Shown here piece by piece: positions 30,101 through 39,808 of a stretch of 42,838 nt of DNA. Under the pieces are notes generated by a model. It was not told the origin of the DNA and did no database searches. It worked only from the letters and a program-made list of their open reading frames with translations. Source of the DNA: Streptomyces sp. WAC 04229 (GTDB taxonomy: Bacteria > Actinomycetota > Actinomycetes > Streptomycetales > Streptomycetaceae); contig NZ_QHJH01000054.1 of assembly GCF_003947455.1 (NCBI RefSeq), forward strand, positions 1 to 42,838. The letters are read 5' to 3'. The position numbers and the translations under genes are program-made. Positions within the stretch are counted from its first letter, which is position 1; each line of letters starts with the position of its first letter.

Positions 30101-30457
30101 TCACCCATGCAGGACTTGGGGCTGCAGGGCGAACGGTCCTTGTCCGCTCTCGACCTCGTCGGTCGCTCCCGTAGTAGTGGGAGAACAGGTCACCTTGGGG
30201 CCCAGCTGCAGCTGCCCCTGGCCCAGGGCGGCGGGCAGCGTGAGGGGCTGTACCGGCGTGCACGTCTCCTGGTGGGGGATTTCGCCGTCCTCGGAGAGCT
30301 GGCCGTGGATCCGCTGACTGCAGGTGAAGCCACCCAAGAGGTCGCGAGTGCAGGTCCCCGGGTCCTTCCCGGCGTGCGCGTGGGCGAGGCCGGCGCAGGC
30401 CATGGCGAGGCCGCCGGCGAGCACCGAGACCGCCGTCATCTTCTTCCTGCTGAACAT
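30101..30457 (-). CDS. Small exported four-cysteine protein (copy 2)
   Basis: A 118-residue predicted secreted protein. The signal peptide is MFSRKKMTAVSVLAGGLAMA. The mature part has four cysteines (GTCTRDLLGGFTC, QETCTPV, KVTCSPT) and an EDGE motif before the third. It parallels the gene at 29108, though similarity is weak outside the cysteines and the DGE motif. Start is ATG at 30457 with AAGGA about 11 bases upstream. The gene lies 56 bases downstream of the 81-residue protein gene on the same strand, so the two may be co-transcribed. No family name recognised. Confidence 0.78.
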   Translation of the reverse strand: MFSRKKMTAVSVLAGGLAMACAGLAHAHAGKDPGTCTRDLLGGFTCSQRIHGQLSEDGEIPHQETCTPVQPLTLPAALGQGQLQLGPKVTCSPTTTGATDEVESGQGPFALQPQVLHG

Positions 30458-30513
30458 GTGATGCGCTTTCCTTCGTAGGAGTGCGGCGTACCCGGGCGCC
30501 GGGCGGGCCGGGC

Positions 30514-30759
30514 TCAGCCGGTGAAGTCGTAGTTGTACTGGTCGCAGGTCGTGTCCAGGGTCCCGGCGATACCGAGCACGCCGATCGGGACGTCGTTCTG
30601 GGACACCGTCTGCGGGCTGCACTCCTGGTAGGGGCGGTAGATGTCGTACACCTTCGGCGCGTTGTCGGAGGTGTCGGCGACGGCGGTGCCGGCGCCGGCG
30701 GCGGACAGGCCGCCCGCCGCTGCCACCGCTGCGATCACGACATGCTGAAGCTTGCGCAT
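30514..30759 (-). CDS. Small exported protein consisting of the C-x24-C module
   Basis: An 81-residue predicted secreted protein: a signal peptide (MRKLQHVVIAAVAAAGGLSA) that closely matches the one at 27577, a short spacer, and the module RPYQECSPQ, NDVPIGVLG, TTC (Cys47 and Cys72). It ends YNYDFTG. Between the cysteines there are exactly 24 residues, as in the C-terminus of the 159-residue protein, with SPQ, VP and a hydrophobic run in the same places. It is thus the stand-alone form of that module. Start is ATG at 30759. The upstream region is A/T-rich. Function unknown. Confidence 0.82.
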   Translation of the reverse strand: MRKLQHVVIAAVAAAGGLSAAGAGTAVADTSDNAPKVYDIYRPYQECSPQTVSQNDVPIGVLGIAGTLDTTCDQYNYDFTG

Positions 30760-30961
30760 AAGACCCTCGGATTTCCGCTCGTACAGAGAGGCTGATTGCC
30801 TACCGTGACTGGCCGAACGCTATCAGTAATCAAGGGGCTTCCGCGCCGCGCGTCCCTCTCGGGGGACAACGAATTGACGGCATCACCGAGTGGAAGTAAA
30901 TCCCCCTATTAAAAGCTGGGTTGCTCTGCAGTAGATGCCTTCACATCGTGTGAATTGGCTG

Positions 30962-32425
30962 TCACGCACGTCCCGGCGCCGTACCAACACCGCTCAAGGG
31001 AAGTGGCGTTGCGTCAACAGGGCGTCGGCTGGGCGGCGGAGAAGCGTCATGGGTGGGCACGGACGCGATCACGTCCCGCAGCCTCTCGATGTACATGCGC
31101 ACGTTCTTGTAGGCGATGTCGGTGTCCGGGTAGCGGCAGGCGAACCACAGCCCCTCGTGCAGCCGGTTGACCCATACGCACACCTGGTCGCCGTACGAAA
31201 CCCTGATCAGCCCGTACGCCTTGCTCTCGGTCCAGCGGGACGATCCGGGGAGCAGGCGGGCGTCCACGTACGACACGATCGAATACAAGTCGGGCGACGT
31301 CGGGCGGAATTCCGCGCCCAGCAGCGGCAGCACCCGGGCCAGCGGAATGCGTGCCAGCGACCGGTTGGCGCGCAACTCGGCGCGGACCGTCTCCAGCGCC
31401 CCGCGGAAGTCGCGCGCCGCGGGCACCTCGATGGGTGCGCCACCGACGTACCAGCCCACCGAATCCGACCACGCCGACTTCAGCCGGGTGTGGAACGGCA
31501 CGACCGTGCGGTAGACGGGTTCGCCGCCGATCTCGTGGACGATCAGACTCGTCGCGGCCAGGATCCCCACCAGGCTGCCGCCGTAGGGCCGGCAGTACGC
31601 CTCGAACGCCGCGGCCGCGTTCGCGTCGACGAGCGGCTCGCACACCAGTTTCTGCGCAGGCAGCACATCACCGGGCTGCAGGCCGAGATCGACGGGGAAC
31701 GCCGGCAGCCGCCCACCGCACCGGCCGATGAATTCCCGCCAGCGTGCGACGATTGCGTGTGTGTCACCGATCCCGTCCGCGTCCCTGCGCTCCTGCCGGC
31801 AGAAGTCGACATAGCTGCCCGTCGGCATCCCGGCGACGGGCCGCCCCGTGAGACCCGCCGAGTACAGCTCGTGGATCTCCTCCGGAATGCGCTGGAGGGA
31901 GTAGGCGTCCACGTTCGTGTGGTCGAAAGCCATGTACACGCTCGTGGAATCGTCCCGGACGACCGCGGTGTAGATCAGGTTCGGCCAGCGCAGCGCGTCC
32001 GCTGCCGTGTCGAATCGGTTCTGCAGATACCGGACCAGCGCGCCCGCGTCCGCGAAGTCACCGATCACCTCACGCCGCAGCGAGACATCGCCCTCGCGCA
32101 GCGTGAACCGCTGCATCTCGTCACCGGCCCACCTGAAGCCGCTGCGCAGCGTCTCGTGGCGCAGCGTCCAGCCCCGCAACGCCCGCTCCAGCACATCGAG
32201 ATCCACCCGGCCCGGCAGATCGAACGCCGCCCCCAGCCACGTCGGCACGAACAGCCCGCCCTCGCGCACCGACCGCGCTGTCCTGATGTGCGACTCCTGG
32301 ATGTACGCCGGCGGCCGCGGGTCCGGCGCCAGTGACGCCATGGCCCCCACTGTCGCCTCACTGAATGTGAACTCGACCAGCCGCCCCGGCCGCACCTCAC
32401 ACCGCTGAATGTCGCAAACTCGCAT
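30962..32425 (-). CDS. Stand-alone condensation-domain / HxxxD acyltransferase-like protein
   Basis: A 487-residue protein with the fold signs of NRPS condensation domains and PapA-type acyltransferases. They are FDHTNVDAYS (HxxxD, the catalytic His with the structural Asp), an N-terminal RALRGWTLRHETLRSGF, and SVGWYVGGAPIEVP, which corresponds to the VGxxxNTLPLRV region. It would join an acyl or aminoacyl thioester to an amine or hydroxyl acceptor. No carrier protein, adenylation domain or polyketide synthase is in the window, and there is no signal peptide. Start is ATG at 32425 with GGAGACG upstream; a longer frame to 32506 is unlikely. It is divergent from mmsA, with related direct repeats in the gap. 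Confidence 0.8.
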   Translation of the reverse strand: MRVCDIQRCEVRPGRLVEFTFSEATVGAMASLAPDPRPPAYIQESHIRTARSVREGGLFVPTWLGAAFDLPGRVDLDVLERALRGWTLRHETLRSGFRWAGDEMQRFTLREGDVSLRREVIGDFADAGALVRYLQNRFDTAADALRWPNLIYTAVVRDDSTSVYMAFDHTNVDAYSLQRIPEEIHELYSAGLTGRPVAGMPTGSYVDFCRQERRDADGIGDTHAIVARWREFIGRCGGRLPAFPVDLGLQPGDVLPAQKLVCEPLVDANAAAAFEAYCRPYGGSLVGILAATSLIVHEIGGEPVYRTVVPFHTRLKSAWSDSVGWYVGGAPIEVPAARDFRGALETVRAELRANRSLARIPLARVLPLLGAEFRPTSPDLYSIVSYVDARLLPGSSRWTESKAYGLIRVSYGDQVCVWVNRLHEGLWFACRYPDTDIAYKNVRMYIERLRDVIASVPTHDASPPPSRRPVDATPLPLSGVGTAPGRA

Positions 32426-32771
32426 GACGGCGTCTCCATTCGCAGAAGACACCAGCTTGATCAAGGCAGCGCGCCATACACGCGACGACCACTGTGTCGC
32501 CCGCATTCCAGTACAACGAGCGACACTCCGAACAACGAGCCGAATCCTCCGCGGCGGGCGCCCGCAGCGCCCGCCCTGCCGGACGCCCGCAACATGTGTC
32601 TACGCCCGCACCCAAACCGCAGACACTGTGTCGGGCGCATGGGAGGGCCCGCGCCTGGTGAGATGGAGACATGGCCGAGACCGCGGCCGGACCGTCCGTG
32701 GTCAAAGGCCCTGAGCTGTACGAACGGCACGTCTGTACCCGTCGCCGCCATCTGTGAAGGAGTTCTCGGTC
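32426..32771. promoter_or_regulatory. Divergent control region with paired repeats
   Basis: Two related 18-base direct repeats occur: CCACTGTGTCGCCCGCAT (32489-32506) and ACACTGTGTCGGGCGCAT (32623-32640), 15 of 18 identical. The second contains the perfect palindrome GACACTGTGTC (32622-32632). A strong hairpin GGCGGGCG/CGCCCGCC (32553-32575) lies between them. No gene is seen. The repeats may bind one regulator shared by both divergent genes. Confidence 0.45.
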
Positions 32772-34274
<1,503 letters not shown>

Positions 34275-34305
34275 GGACTGCCCGGCAGAGCCCGGGGAAG
34301 CCCCG

Positions 34306-34340
34306 TACGGCCGTCCGTCATCCGGACGGCCGTATTTTTT
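34306..34340 (+). terminator. Rho-independent terminator of mmsA
   Basis: TACGGCCGTCCG (34306-34317) pairs perfectly with CGGACGGCCGTA (34323-34334) around a short loop, followed by a run of seven T. This is the clearest intrinsic terminator in the window. Confidence 0.9.
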
Positions 34341-34560
34341 TCCTCCGTCCGCAACGGATCCCGCGCACCCGGAACGGCCGTTGGGCCTACGCATCTGATG
34401 CCGTTTTCGAAAGCTCTACGCGCTTCAGGCGACGGATTCCGTAGATGAACTGCCATTGACGCACTGGTTTCCGTCGGTATTCCATCTTGCCGCGGGAGCG
34501 AACCGGAGGCGGTGGCGCTCCGCCGCGCACCGTGCCGCACGAGTCGATCGGAAACCGCGT

Positions 34561-35988
34561 ATGACCGACACGCTCCGTCCCGCCCAGACCGCTGCGACGG
34601 CACCCGAGGACCTCGGGGACCATCCGGACCGGTCGCGGACGCTGAAGCGGTCCATCGGGGTCGTCGGCGGCACGCTCCTCACGCTCTCCTGCGTGACCCC
34701 CGCCTCCACGCTGTTCGTGGTCGTCCCCGACCTGTTCGGCTCGCTCGGCACCGCCACCGCCCTGACCATCGCCGTCGGCTCGCTCCTCTGCGTCGCCGTG
34801 GCGTTCTGCTACTCGGAGCTGGGCACTCTGGTCCCCAGCGCGGGCGGCGAGTACGCCATGGTGTCGACGATGGCCGGGCGCCTGGCGGGCTGGCTGGTCT
34901 TCGTACTGTCCCTGCTGGTCGTCATGATCGTCCCGCCGGTGATCGCGATGGGCACGGCCGACTACCTCGAACCGATCCTGCACCTCGATCCGTCCCTGGC
35001 GGGCGCAGCCGTCATGCTGCTCGCCACCCTCGCCGGCCTCCTCGACCTGCGCGCCAACGCCTGGATCACCGGCGTCTTCCTGGTCCTGGAGGTCATCGCC
35101 GCGGCCGTCGTCGCCGTGCTGGGCTTCGCCCACGCCGAGCGCGGCCCCGGCAGCCTCACGTCGATGGAGGTGGGCGGTGCGGGCGGCGGAACGGACCCCG
35201 TGACGGCCATGCTGGTCGTCTCCGGGCTCGCCATCGCCCTCTTCATCACGCAGGGCTTCTCCACCGCCGTCTACCTCTCCGAGGAACTGGAGAACCCACG
35301 CCGCAACGTCGCCCGGACGGTGCTGGCCACCCTCGCCATCTCCACGGTGATCATCCTCGTCCCGGTCGTCGCCATCACCTTCGGCGCCTCCGACCTGGCG
35401 GAGCTGACCGGCGGCGACATCGGCGCCATGGTCACCGCCTGGTCCAACTCCGCCGTCGGCACCTTCGTCAGCCTCTGCGTGGCCCTCGCCATCATCAACG
35501 CCGGCATCGTGATGGTCATCCAGAACTCGCGCGTCCTGTTCGCCTCCGCCCGCGACAAGGCGTGGCCCGCGCCGGTCAACCGGCTCTTCGCCAGGCTCGG
35601 CCGGTTCGGCTCGCCGTGGGTCGCCACCCTCGCCGTGGGCGTGCCGGGCGCCGCGCTGTGCTACGTCAACCTCGACACCCTGTACGGCGTCACCGGCGTC
35701 TCCGTGACCGCGATGTACCTGCTGGTCGCGGTCGCCGCCCTGCTGTCCCGGCGCGGCGCCCACGGGCACACGCACGCGTGGCGCATGCCCCTGTGGCCGG
35801 TGGTGCCGGTCCTGCTGATCTCGGTCCTCGCCTACATCCTGACCCAGCAGGAGGCGAGCCACCTGCTGTGGACCGGCGGCATCGCGGCCGTGGCCACGCT
35901 CTACTGGGCCCTGTACCTGCGCCCGCGCCGGGACACCCGCTGGCTGGTCTCCGTCCCCGACGACGTACGGGAGCCCGCCGGGCCGTGA
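34561..35988 (+). CDS. APC-family amino-acid/polyamine permease
   Basis: A 475-residue integral membrane transporter with about 12 hydrophobic segments. The first membrane segment, IGVVGGTLLTLSCVTPASTLFVVVP, is the typical APC unwound helix region. SAGGEYAMVSTMAGRLAGWLVF and the loop LSEELENPRRNVARTVLATLAIS are family hallmarks. IQNSRVLFASARDKAWP matches the APC consensus as well. Start is ATG at 34561, with only a weak GGAAA upstream. The substrate is not evident; amino acids, GABA-like compounds or polyamines are all possible. Position next to mmsA would fit an amino acid, but the mmsA terminator separates them. Confidence 0.87.
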   Translation: MTDTLRPAQTAATAPEDLGDHPDRSRTLKRSIGVVGGTLLTLSCVTPASTLFVVVPDLFGSLGTATALTIAVGSLLCVAVAFCYSELGTLVPSAGGEYAMVSTMAGRLAGWLVFVLSLLVVMIVPPVIAMGTADYLEPILHLDPSLAGAAVMLLATLAGLLDLRANAWITGVFLVLEVIAAAVVAVLGFAHAERGPGSLTSMEVGGAGGGTDPVTAMLVVSGLAIALFITQGFSTAVYLSEELENPRRNVARTVLATLAISTVIILVPVVAITFGASDLAELTGGDIGAMVTAWSNSAVGTFVSLCVALAIINAGIVMVIQNSRVLFASARDKAWPAPVNRLFARLGRFGSPWVATLAVGVPGAALCYVNLDTLYGVTGVSVTAMYLLVAVAALLSRRGAHGHTHAWRMPLWPVVPVLLISVLAYILTQQEASHLLWTGGIAAVATLYWALYLRPRRDTRWLVSVPDDVREPAGP

Positions 35989-36101
35989 CCCGGCCTACCG
36001 CGTCCGCGGTACGCGCCACCGCGCTCGTACCTCCCTGGGAGGGGCGGTGGTTCACCCCCGGGAGGGCCTCGGTTGTCGGCGGCTGCCCGTACCGTTGACG
36101 C

Positions 36102-38753
36102 ATGGATCTTCGACTGCCCCGCGTGCGAGGGCTGCTACGGGGGCCGCGGCGGATACTCTCCGCCGCGGCCGCTGTCGTCGTGCTCGCCGGTGCCGGGACC
36201 TGGACGGCCGTCGCCGGCGACGACCCGCCCCCGGTCCACCGCGCCGACCGGGTCGTGGAAGTGGGCGACGGAGTGCGCCTGGACACCTCGTACTTCACGG
36301 CCGGATCCGACGGCCGCCGCCCCGCGGTCCTGCTCGCGCACGGCTTCGGCGGCAGCAAGGCCGACGTCCGGGACCAGGCGGAGCGCCTCGCCCAGGACGG
36401 GTACGCGGTCCTGACGTGGTCGGCGCGCGGCTTCGGCAGGTCGACCGGGAAGATCGGGCTCAACGCCCCGGACGGCGAGGTCGCCGACGTGTCCCGGCTG
36501 ATCGACTGGCTCGCCGGGCGGCCCGAGGTCCGGCTGGACGGCAGGGGCGACCCGCGCGTGGGCATGGCCGGGGGCTCCTACGGCGGCGCCGTCGCGCTGC
36601 TGGCCGCCGGGCACGACGACCGCGTGGACGCCATCGCCCCCGCCATCACGTACTGGAACCTGGCGGACGCCCTCTTCCCGAACGGCGTCTTCAAGAAGCT
36701 CTGGGCCGGCATCTTCGTCAACATGGGCGGCGGCTGCGAGAAGTTCGAGCCCGCGCTCTGCCGCATGTACCAGCGCGTCGCCGAGAAGGGGGCGCCGGAC
36801 GCCGAGGCGGTGAAGCTCCTCCAGGAGCGCAGCCCGCAGGCCGTCGGCGACCGGATCGACGTGCCCACACTGCTGGCCCAGGGCCAGACCGACTCGCTCT
36901 TCCCGCTCGGCCAGGCCGACGCCGCCGCCAAGGCGATCCGCGCCAACGGCGCCCCCGTGGACGTCGACTGGGTCTCGGGCGGCCACGACGGCGGCGACCT
37001 GGAGGCCGACCGCGTCGAGGCCCGTACCGGAGCGTGGTTCGACCGCCACCTGAAGGGCGACGAGTCGGCCGGCACCGGCCCCGCCTTCCGCGTCTCCCGC
37101 ACCGTCGGCACCGGCAGCGGCGACGGAGAGCCCCGCCTGGAGGGCGTGAGCGCCGACTCCTACCCCGGCCTCGGCGGCGAGCCGCGCGCGATCGAACTGC
37201 GCGGACGCGAGCAGACCTTCGAGAACCCGGCGGGGGCCGCCCCGCCCGCCGTCTCCGCCCTGCCCGGCATCGGCGGATCCGGCGGCCTCTCCCAGCTCTC
37301 CTCGCTCGGCGTCGGCATCTCCCTCGACTTCCCCGGCCAGTACGCGGCCTTCGAGTCGGCGCCCCTGCGCGAGGACCTCCAGATCACCGGCTCGCCCACC
37401 GCGACCGTCCGCGTGCAGTCCACCGCCGAGGACGCCGTGCTCTTCGCCAAGGTGTACGACGTCGGCCCCGGCGGCGCCCAGCAGGTGCTTCCCTCGCAAC
37501 TGGTCACGCCGCTGCGGGTGGCGGACGCCAAGGCCGGCGAGGACGTCACGGTCACCCTGCCCGCCGTCGACCACGAGGTGGAACGCGGCCACAAGCTGCG
37601 CCTGGTCCTCGCCTCCACCGACCTCGGCTACGCCTCACCGGCCGCCCCCGCCACCTACACCGTCTCCCTCCAGGGCGGCCTGTCCGTACCGACCGCCCTC
37701 GGTGACACCGGTGCGACGGCCGGGCTGCCCGCCTGGGTCTGGTGGGCGCCCCTCGCGGGAGCCGCCGTCGCCGCGGCCCTGCTGCTGACCGCCCGCCGCC
37801 GCACCTCGGCCCCGCCCCCCGACCCCGCGCTGGCCGGCGTACCCCTCCAGATCACCGGCCTGACCAAGCGGTACGCCAAGTCCGCCGACCGGTACGCCGT
37901 ACGGGACCTGTCCTTCCGCGTGGAGAAGGGCCAGGTGCTCGGCCTCCTCGGGCCGAATGGCGCGGGCAAGACGACGACCCTGCGCATGCTGATGGGCCTG
38001 ATCGCGCCGGACGGCGGCGACATCCGCGTCTTCGGCCACGCCATCGCGCCCGGCGCCCCCGTGCTCTCCCGCGTCGGCGCCTTCGTCGAGGGCGCGGGCT
38101 TCCTGCCGCACCTGTCCGGCCGGGAGAACCTGGAGCTGTACTGGCGGGCCACCGGCCGCCCGGCCGAGGACGCCCACATGGACGAGGCCCTGGAGATCGC
38201 CGGCCTCGGCGACGCGCTCGCCCGCGCGGTGCGCACCTACTCCCAGGGCATGCGGCAGCGTCTGGCCATCGCCCAGGCCATGCTGGGCCTGCCCGACCTG
38301 CTCATCCTGGACGAGCCGACCAACGGCCTCGACCCGCCCCAGATCCGCGAGATGCGCGAGGTGATGATCCGCTACGCGGCCGCCGGGCGCACGGTGATCG
38401 TCTCCAGCCACCTGCTGTCCGAGGTCGAGCAGAGCTGCACCCACCTGGTGGTGATGGACCACGGCCGGCTCGTGCAGGCCGGTCCGGTCGGCGAGATCGT
38501 CGGCTCCGGGGACACCCTGCTGGTCGGCACCCACGCGCGCGTGGACGCGCCCCTCGTCGAGAAGGTCGCCGCGCTGCCCGGCGTGGCCTCGGCGGCCGTC
38601 ACCGAGGGCGGCCTCCTGGTCCGCCTCGACTCCACCGGCACCGCCCGCGACCTCATCCCCGAACTCGTCCGCCTGGACGTGCCCGTGGAGTCGGTGGGCC
38701 CCCACCGGCGCCTCGAGGACGCCTTCCTCACCCTGATCGGAGACTCGGCATGA
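36102..38753 (+). CDS. S15-type alpha/beta hydrolase fused to an ABC transporter ATPase
   Basis: An 883-residue two-module membrane protein. Residues about 19-40 form a signal anchor. Residues 50-310 are an alpha/beta hydrolase of the CocE/X-Pro dipeptidyl-peptidase (S15) type, with likely triad Ser159 (GGSYGG), Asp264 (GQTDSL) and His295 (GGHDGG). Residues about 360-525 resemble the PepX C-terminal beta domain. A membrane helix (545-566, WVWWAPLAGAAVAAALLLTA) leads to a cytoplasmic ABC domain with Walker A GPNGAGKT (617-624), YSQGMRQRLAIAQAML and LLILDEPTNGLDPP. The hydrolase would lie outside and the ATPase inside. Start is ATG at 36102, with no Shine-Dalgarno seen. It overlaps the permease gene by ATGA, so the two form an exporter-like unit. 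The peptide or ester substrate is unknown. Confidence 0.88.
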   Translation: MDLRLPRVRGLLRGPRRILSAAAAVVVLAGAGTWTAVAGDDPPPVHRADRVVEVGDGVRLDTSYFTAGSDGRRPAVLLAHGFGGSKADVRDQAERLAQDGYAVLTWSARGFGRSTGKIGLNAPDGEVADVSRLIDWLAGRPEVRLDGRGDPRVGMAGGSYGGAVALLAAGHDDRVDAIAPAITYWNLADALFPNGVFKKLWAGIFVNMGGGCEKFEPALCRMYQRVAEKGAPDAEAVKLLQERSPQAVGDRIDVPTLLAQGQTDSLFPLGQADAAAKAIRANGAPVDVDWVSGGHDGGDLEADRVEARTGAWFDRHLKGDESAGTGPAFRVSRTVGTGSGDGEPRLEGVSADSYPGLGGEPRAIELRGREQTFENPAGAAPPAVSALPGIGGSGGLSQLSSLGVGISLDFPGQYAAFESAPLREDLQITGSPTATVRVQSTAEDAVLFAKVYDVGPGGAQQVLPSQLVTPLRVADAKAGEDVTVTLPAVDHEVERGHKLRLVLASTDLGYASPAAPATYTVSLQGGLSVPTALGDTGATAGLPAWVWWAPLAGAAVAAALLLTARRRTSAPPPDPALAGVPLQITGLTKRYAKSADRYAVRDLSFRVEKGQVLGLLGPNGAGKTTTLRMLMGLIAPDGGDIRVFGHAIAPGAPVLSRVGAFVEGAGFLPHLSGRENLELYWRATGRPAEDAHMDEALEIAGLGDALARAVRTYSQGMRQRLAIAQAMLGLPDLLILDEPTNGLDPPQIREMREVMIRYAAAGRTVIVSSHLLSEVEQSCTHLVVMDHGRLVQAGPVGEIVGSGDTLLVGTHARVDAPLVEKVAALPGVASAAVTEGGLLVRLDSTGTARDLIPELVRLDVPVESVGPHRRLEDAFLTLIGDSA

Positions 38754-39631
38754 GCACGCTGGCCGACCGCGCCGAGCCCACCGGCGCCCAGGAGGTCGCC
38801 GAGGGGTACCGCGCGGGCCGCACGCTGCCCGTCCGGGTCGAAATGGTCCGGCAGCTGAAGCGGCGGCGCACCCTCGTCATGGGCGGCATCCTCTTCGCCC
38901 TCCCGTTCGTGCTGCTCGTCGCCTTCCGGATCGGCGGCGAACCGGGCGGGTCGAACAACCAGGTCAGCCTGATGGACTCGGCCACCGCGTCGGGGGCGAA
39001 CTTCGCCGCGGTGAACCTGTTCGCCTCCGCGGGCTTCCTGCTCGTCGTGCCCGTCGCCCTCTTCTTCGGGGACACGGTCGCCTCCGAGGCCGGCTGGTCC
39101 TCCCTGCGCTACCTGCTCGCCGCGCCGGTGCCCCGCGCCCGCCTGCTCTGGTCCAAGCTGGTCGTCGCCCTCGCCCTCAGCCTCGCCGCGATCGTCCTGC
39201 TCCCCCTGGTCGCCCTCGCCGTCGGCACCGCCGCCTACGGCTGGGGCCCGCTGGAGCTGCCCACCGGCGGCAGCCTGCCCACCGGCACCGCCGCCGAGCG
39301 CCTCGCCCTCACGGTGGCGTACGTCTTCGTCTCGCAACTGGTCACCGCCGCGCTGGCGTTCTGGCTCTCCACCAAGACCGACGCCCCGCTGGGCGCGGTC
39401 GGCGGCGCGGTCGGCCTGACCATCATCGGCAACGTCCTGGACGAGGTGACCGCCCTCGGCGACTGGCGCGACTTCCTGCCCGCCCACTGGCAGTACGCCT
39501 GGCTGGACACGGTCCGCCCCGAGCTGGACTGGACCCGCCTGATCCAGGGCACCTCGCTCTCGGTGACGTACGCACTGGTCCTGTTCGCCCTGGCCTTCCG
39601 GAACTTCTCGCGCAAGGACGTGGTGTCGTAG
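38750..39631 (+). CDS. ABC transporter permease (ABC-2 type)
   Basis: A 293-residue membrane protein with about six hydrophobic segments, including LVMGGILFALPFVLLVAF, FASAGFLLVVPVALFFGDTVA, LVVALALSLAAIVLLPLVALAVG and SVTYALVLFALAFRNFSRKDV. The pattern VASEAGWSSLRYLLAAPVPRARLLWSKL is typical of ABC-2 permeases of antibiotic-resistance or sodium-export type. Start is ATG at 38750, overlapping the stop of the hydrolase-ATPase fusion as ATGA. It is therefore the membrane partner of that ATPase, and the single ATPase domain would dimerise. Direction is probably export. Confidence 0.9.
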   Translation: MSTLADRAEPTGAQEVAEGYRAGRTLPVRVEMVRQLKRRRTLVMGGILFALPFVLLVAFRIGGEPGGSNNQVSLMDSATASGANFAAVNLFASAGFLLVVPVALFFGDTVASEAGWSSLRYLLAAPVPRARLLWSKLVVALALSLAAIVLLPLVALAVGTAAYGWGPLELPTGGSLPTGTAAERLALTVAYVFVSQLVTAALAFWLSTKTDAPLGAVGGAVGLTIIGNVLDEVTALGDWRDFLPAHWQYAWLDTVRPELDWTRLIQGTSLSVTYALVLFALAFRNFSRKDVVS

Positions 39632-39808
39632 GCCGGGTGCCACAGGCTGGACATCGGCCCGGTCACCGGAGGGTCACCCACCGGTCACGCGGGCCCGCCG
39701 CCGTGCCCACTTCGAGACACAGCCGTGACGCCCCGTCCCGCACGTTCCGCCCCGCCCCGCCGTCACAGTCACGTACGTCGGCGTCAACGGAACCAGGGGG
39801 TAGGGACG

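Noticed and set aside
21066..32632. CACTGTG-cored palindromes at 21066-21076, 24504-24514 and 32622-32632 as one regulon
   Set aside because: Only the 7-bp core is shared and the flanks differ at each site. Chance is sufficient, so only the 32622 site is discussed, in its own context.
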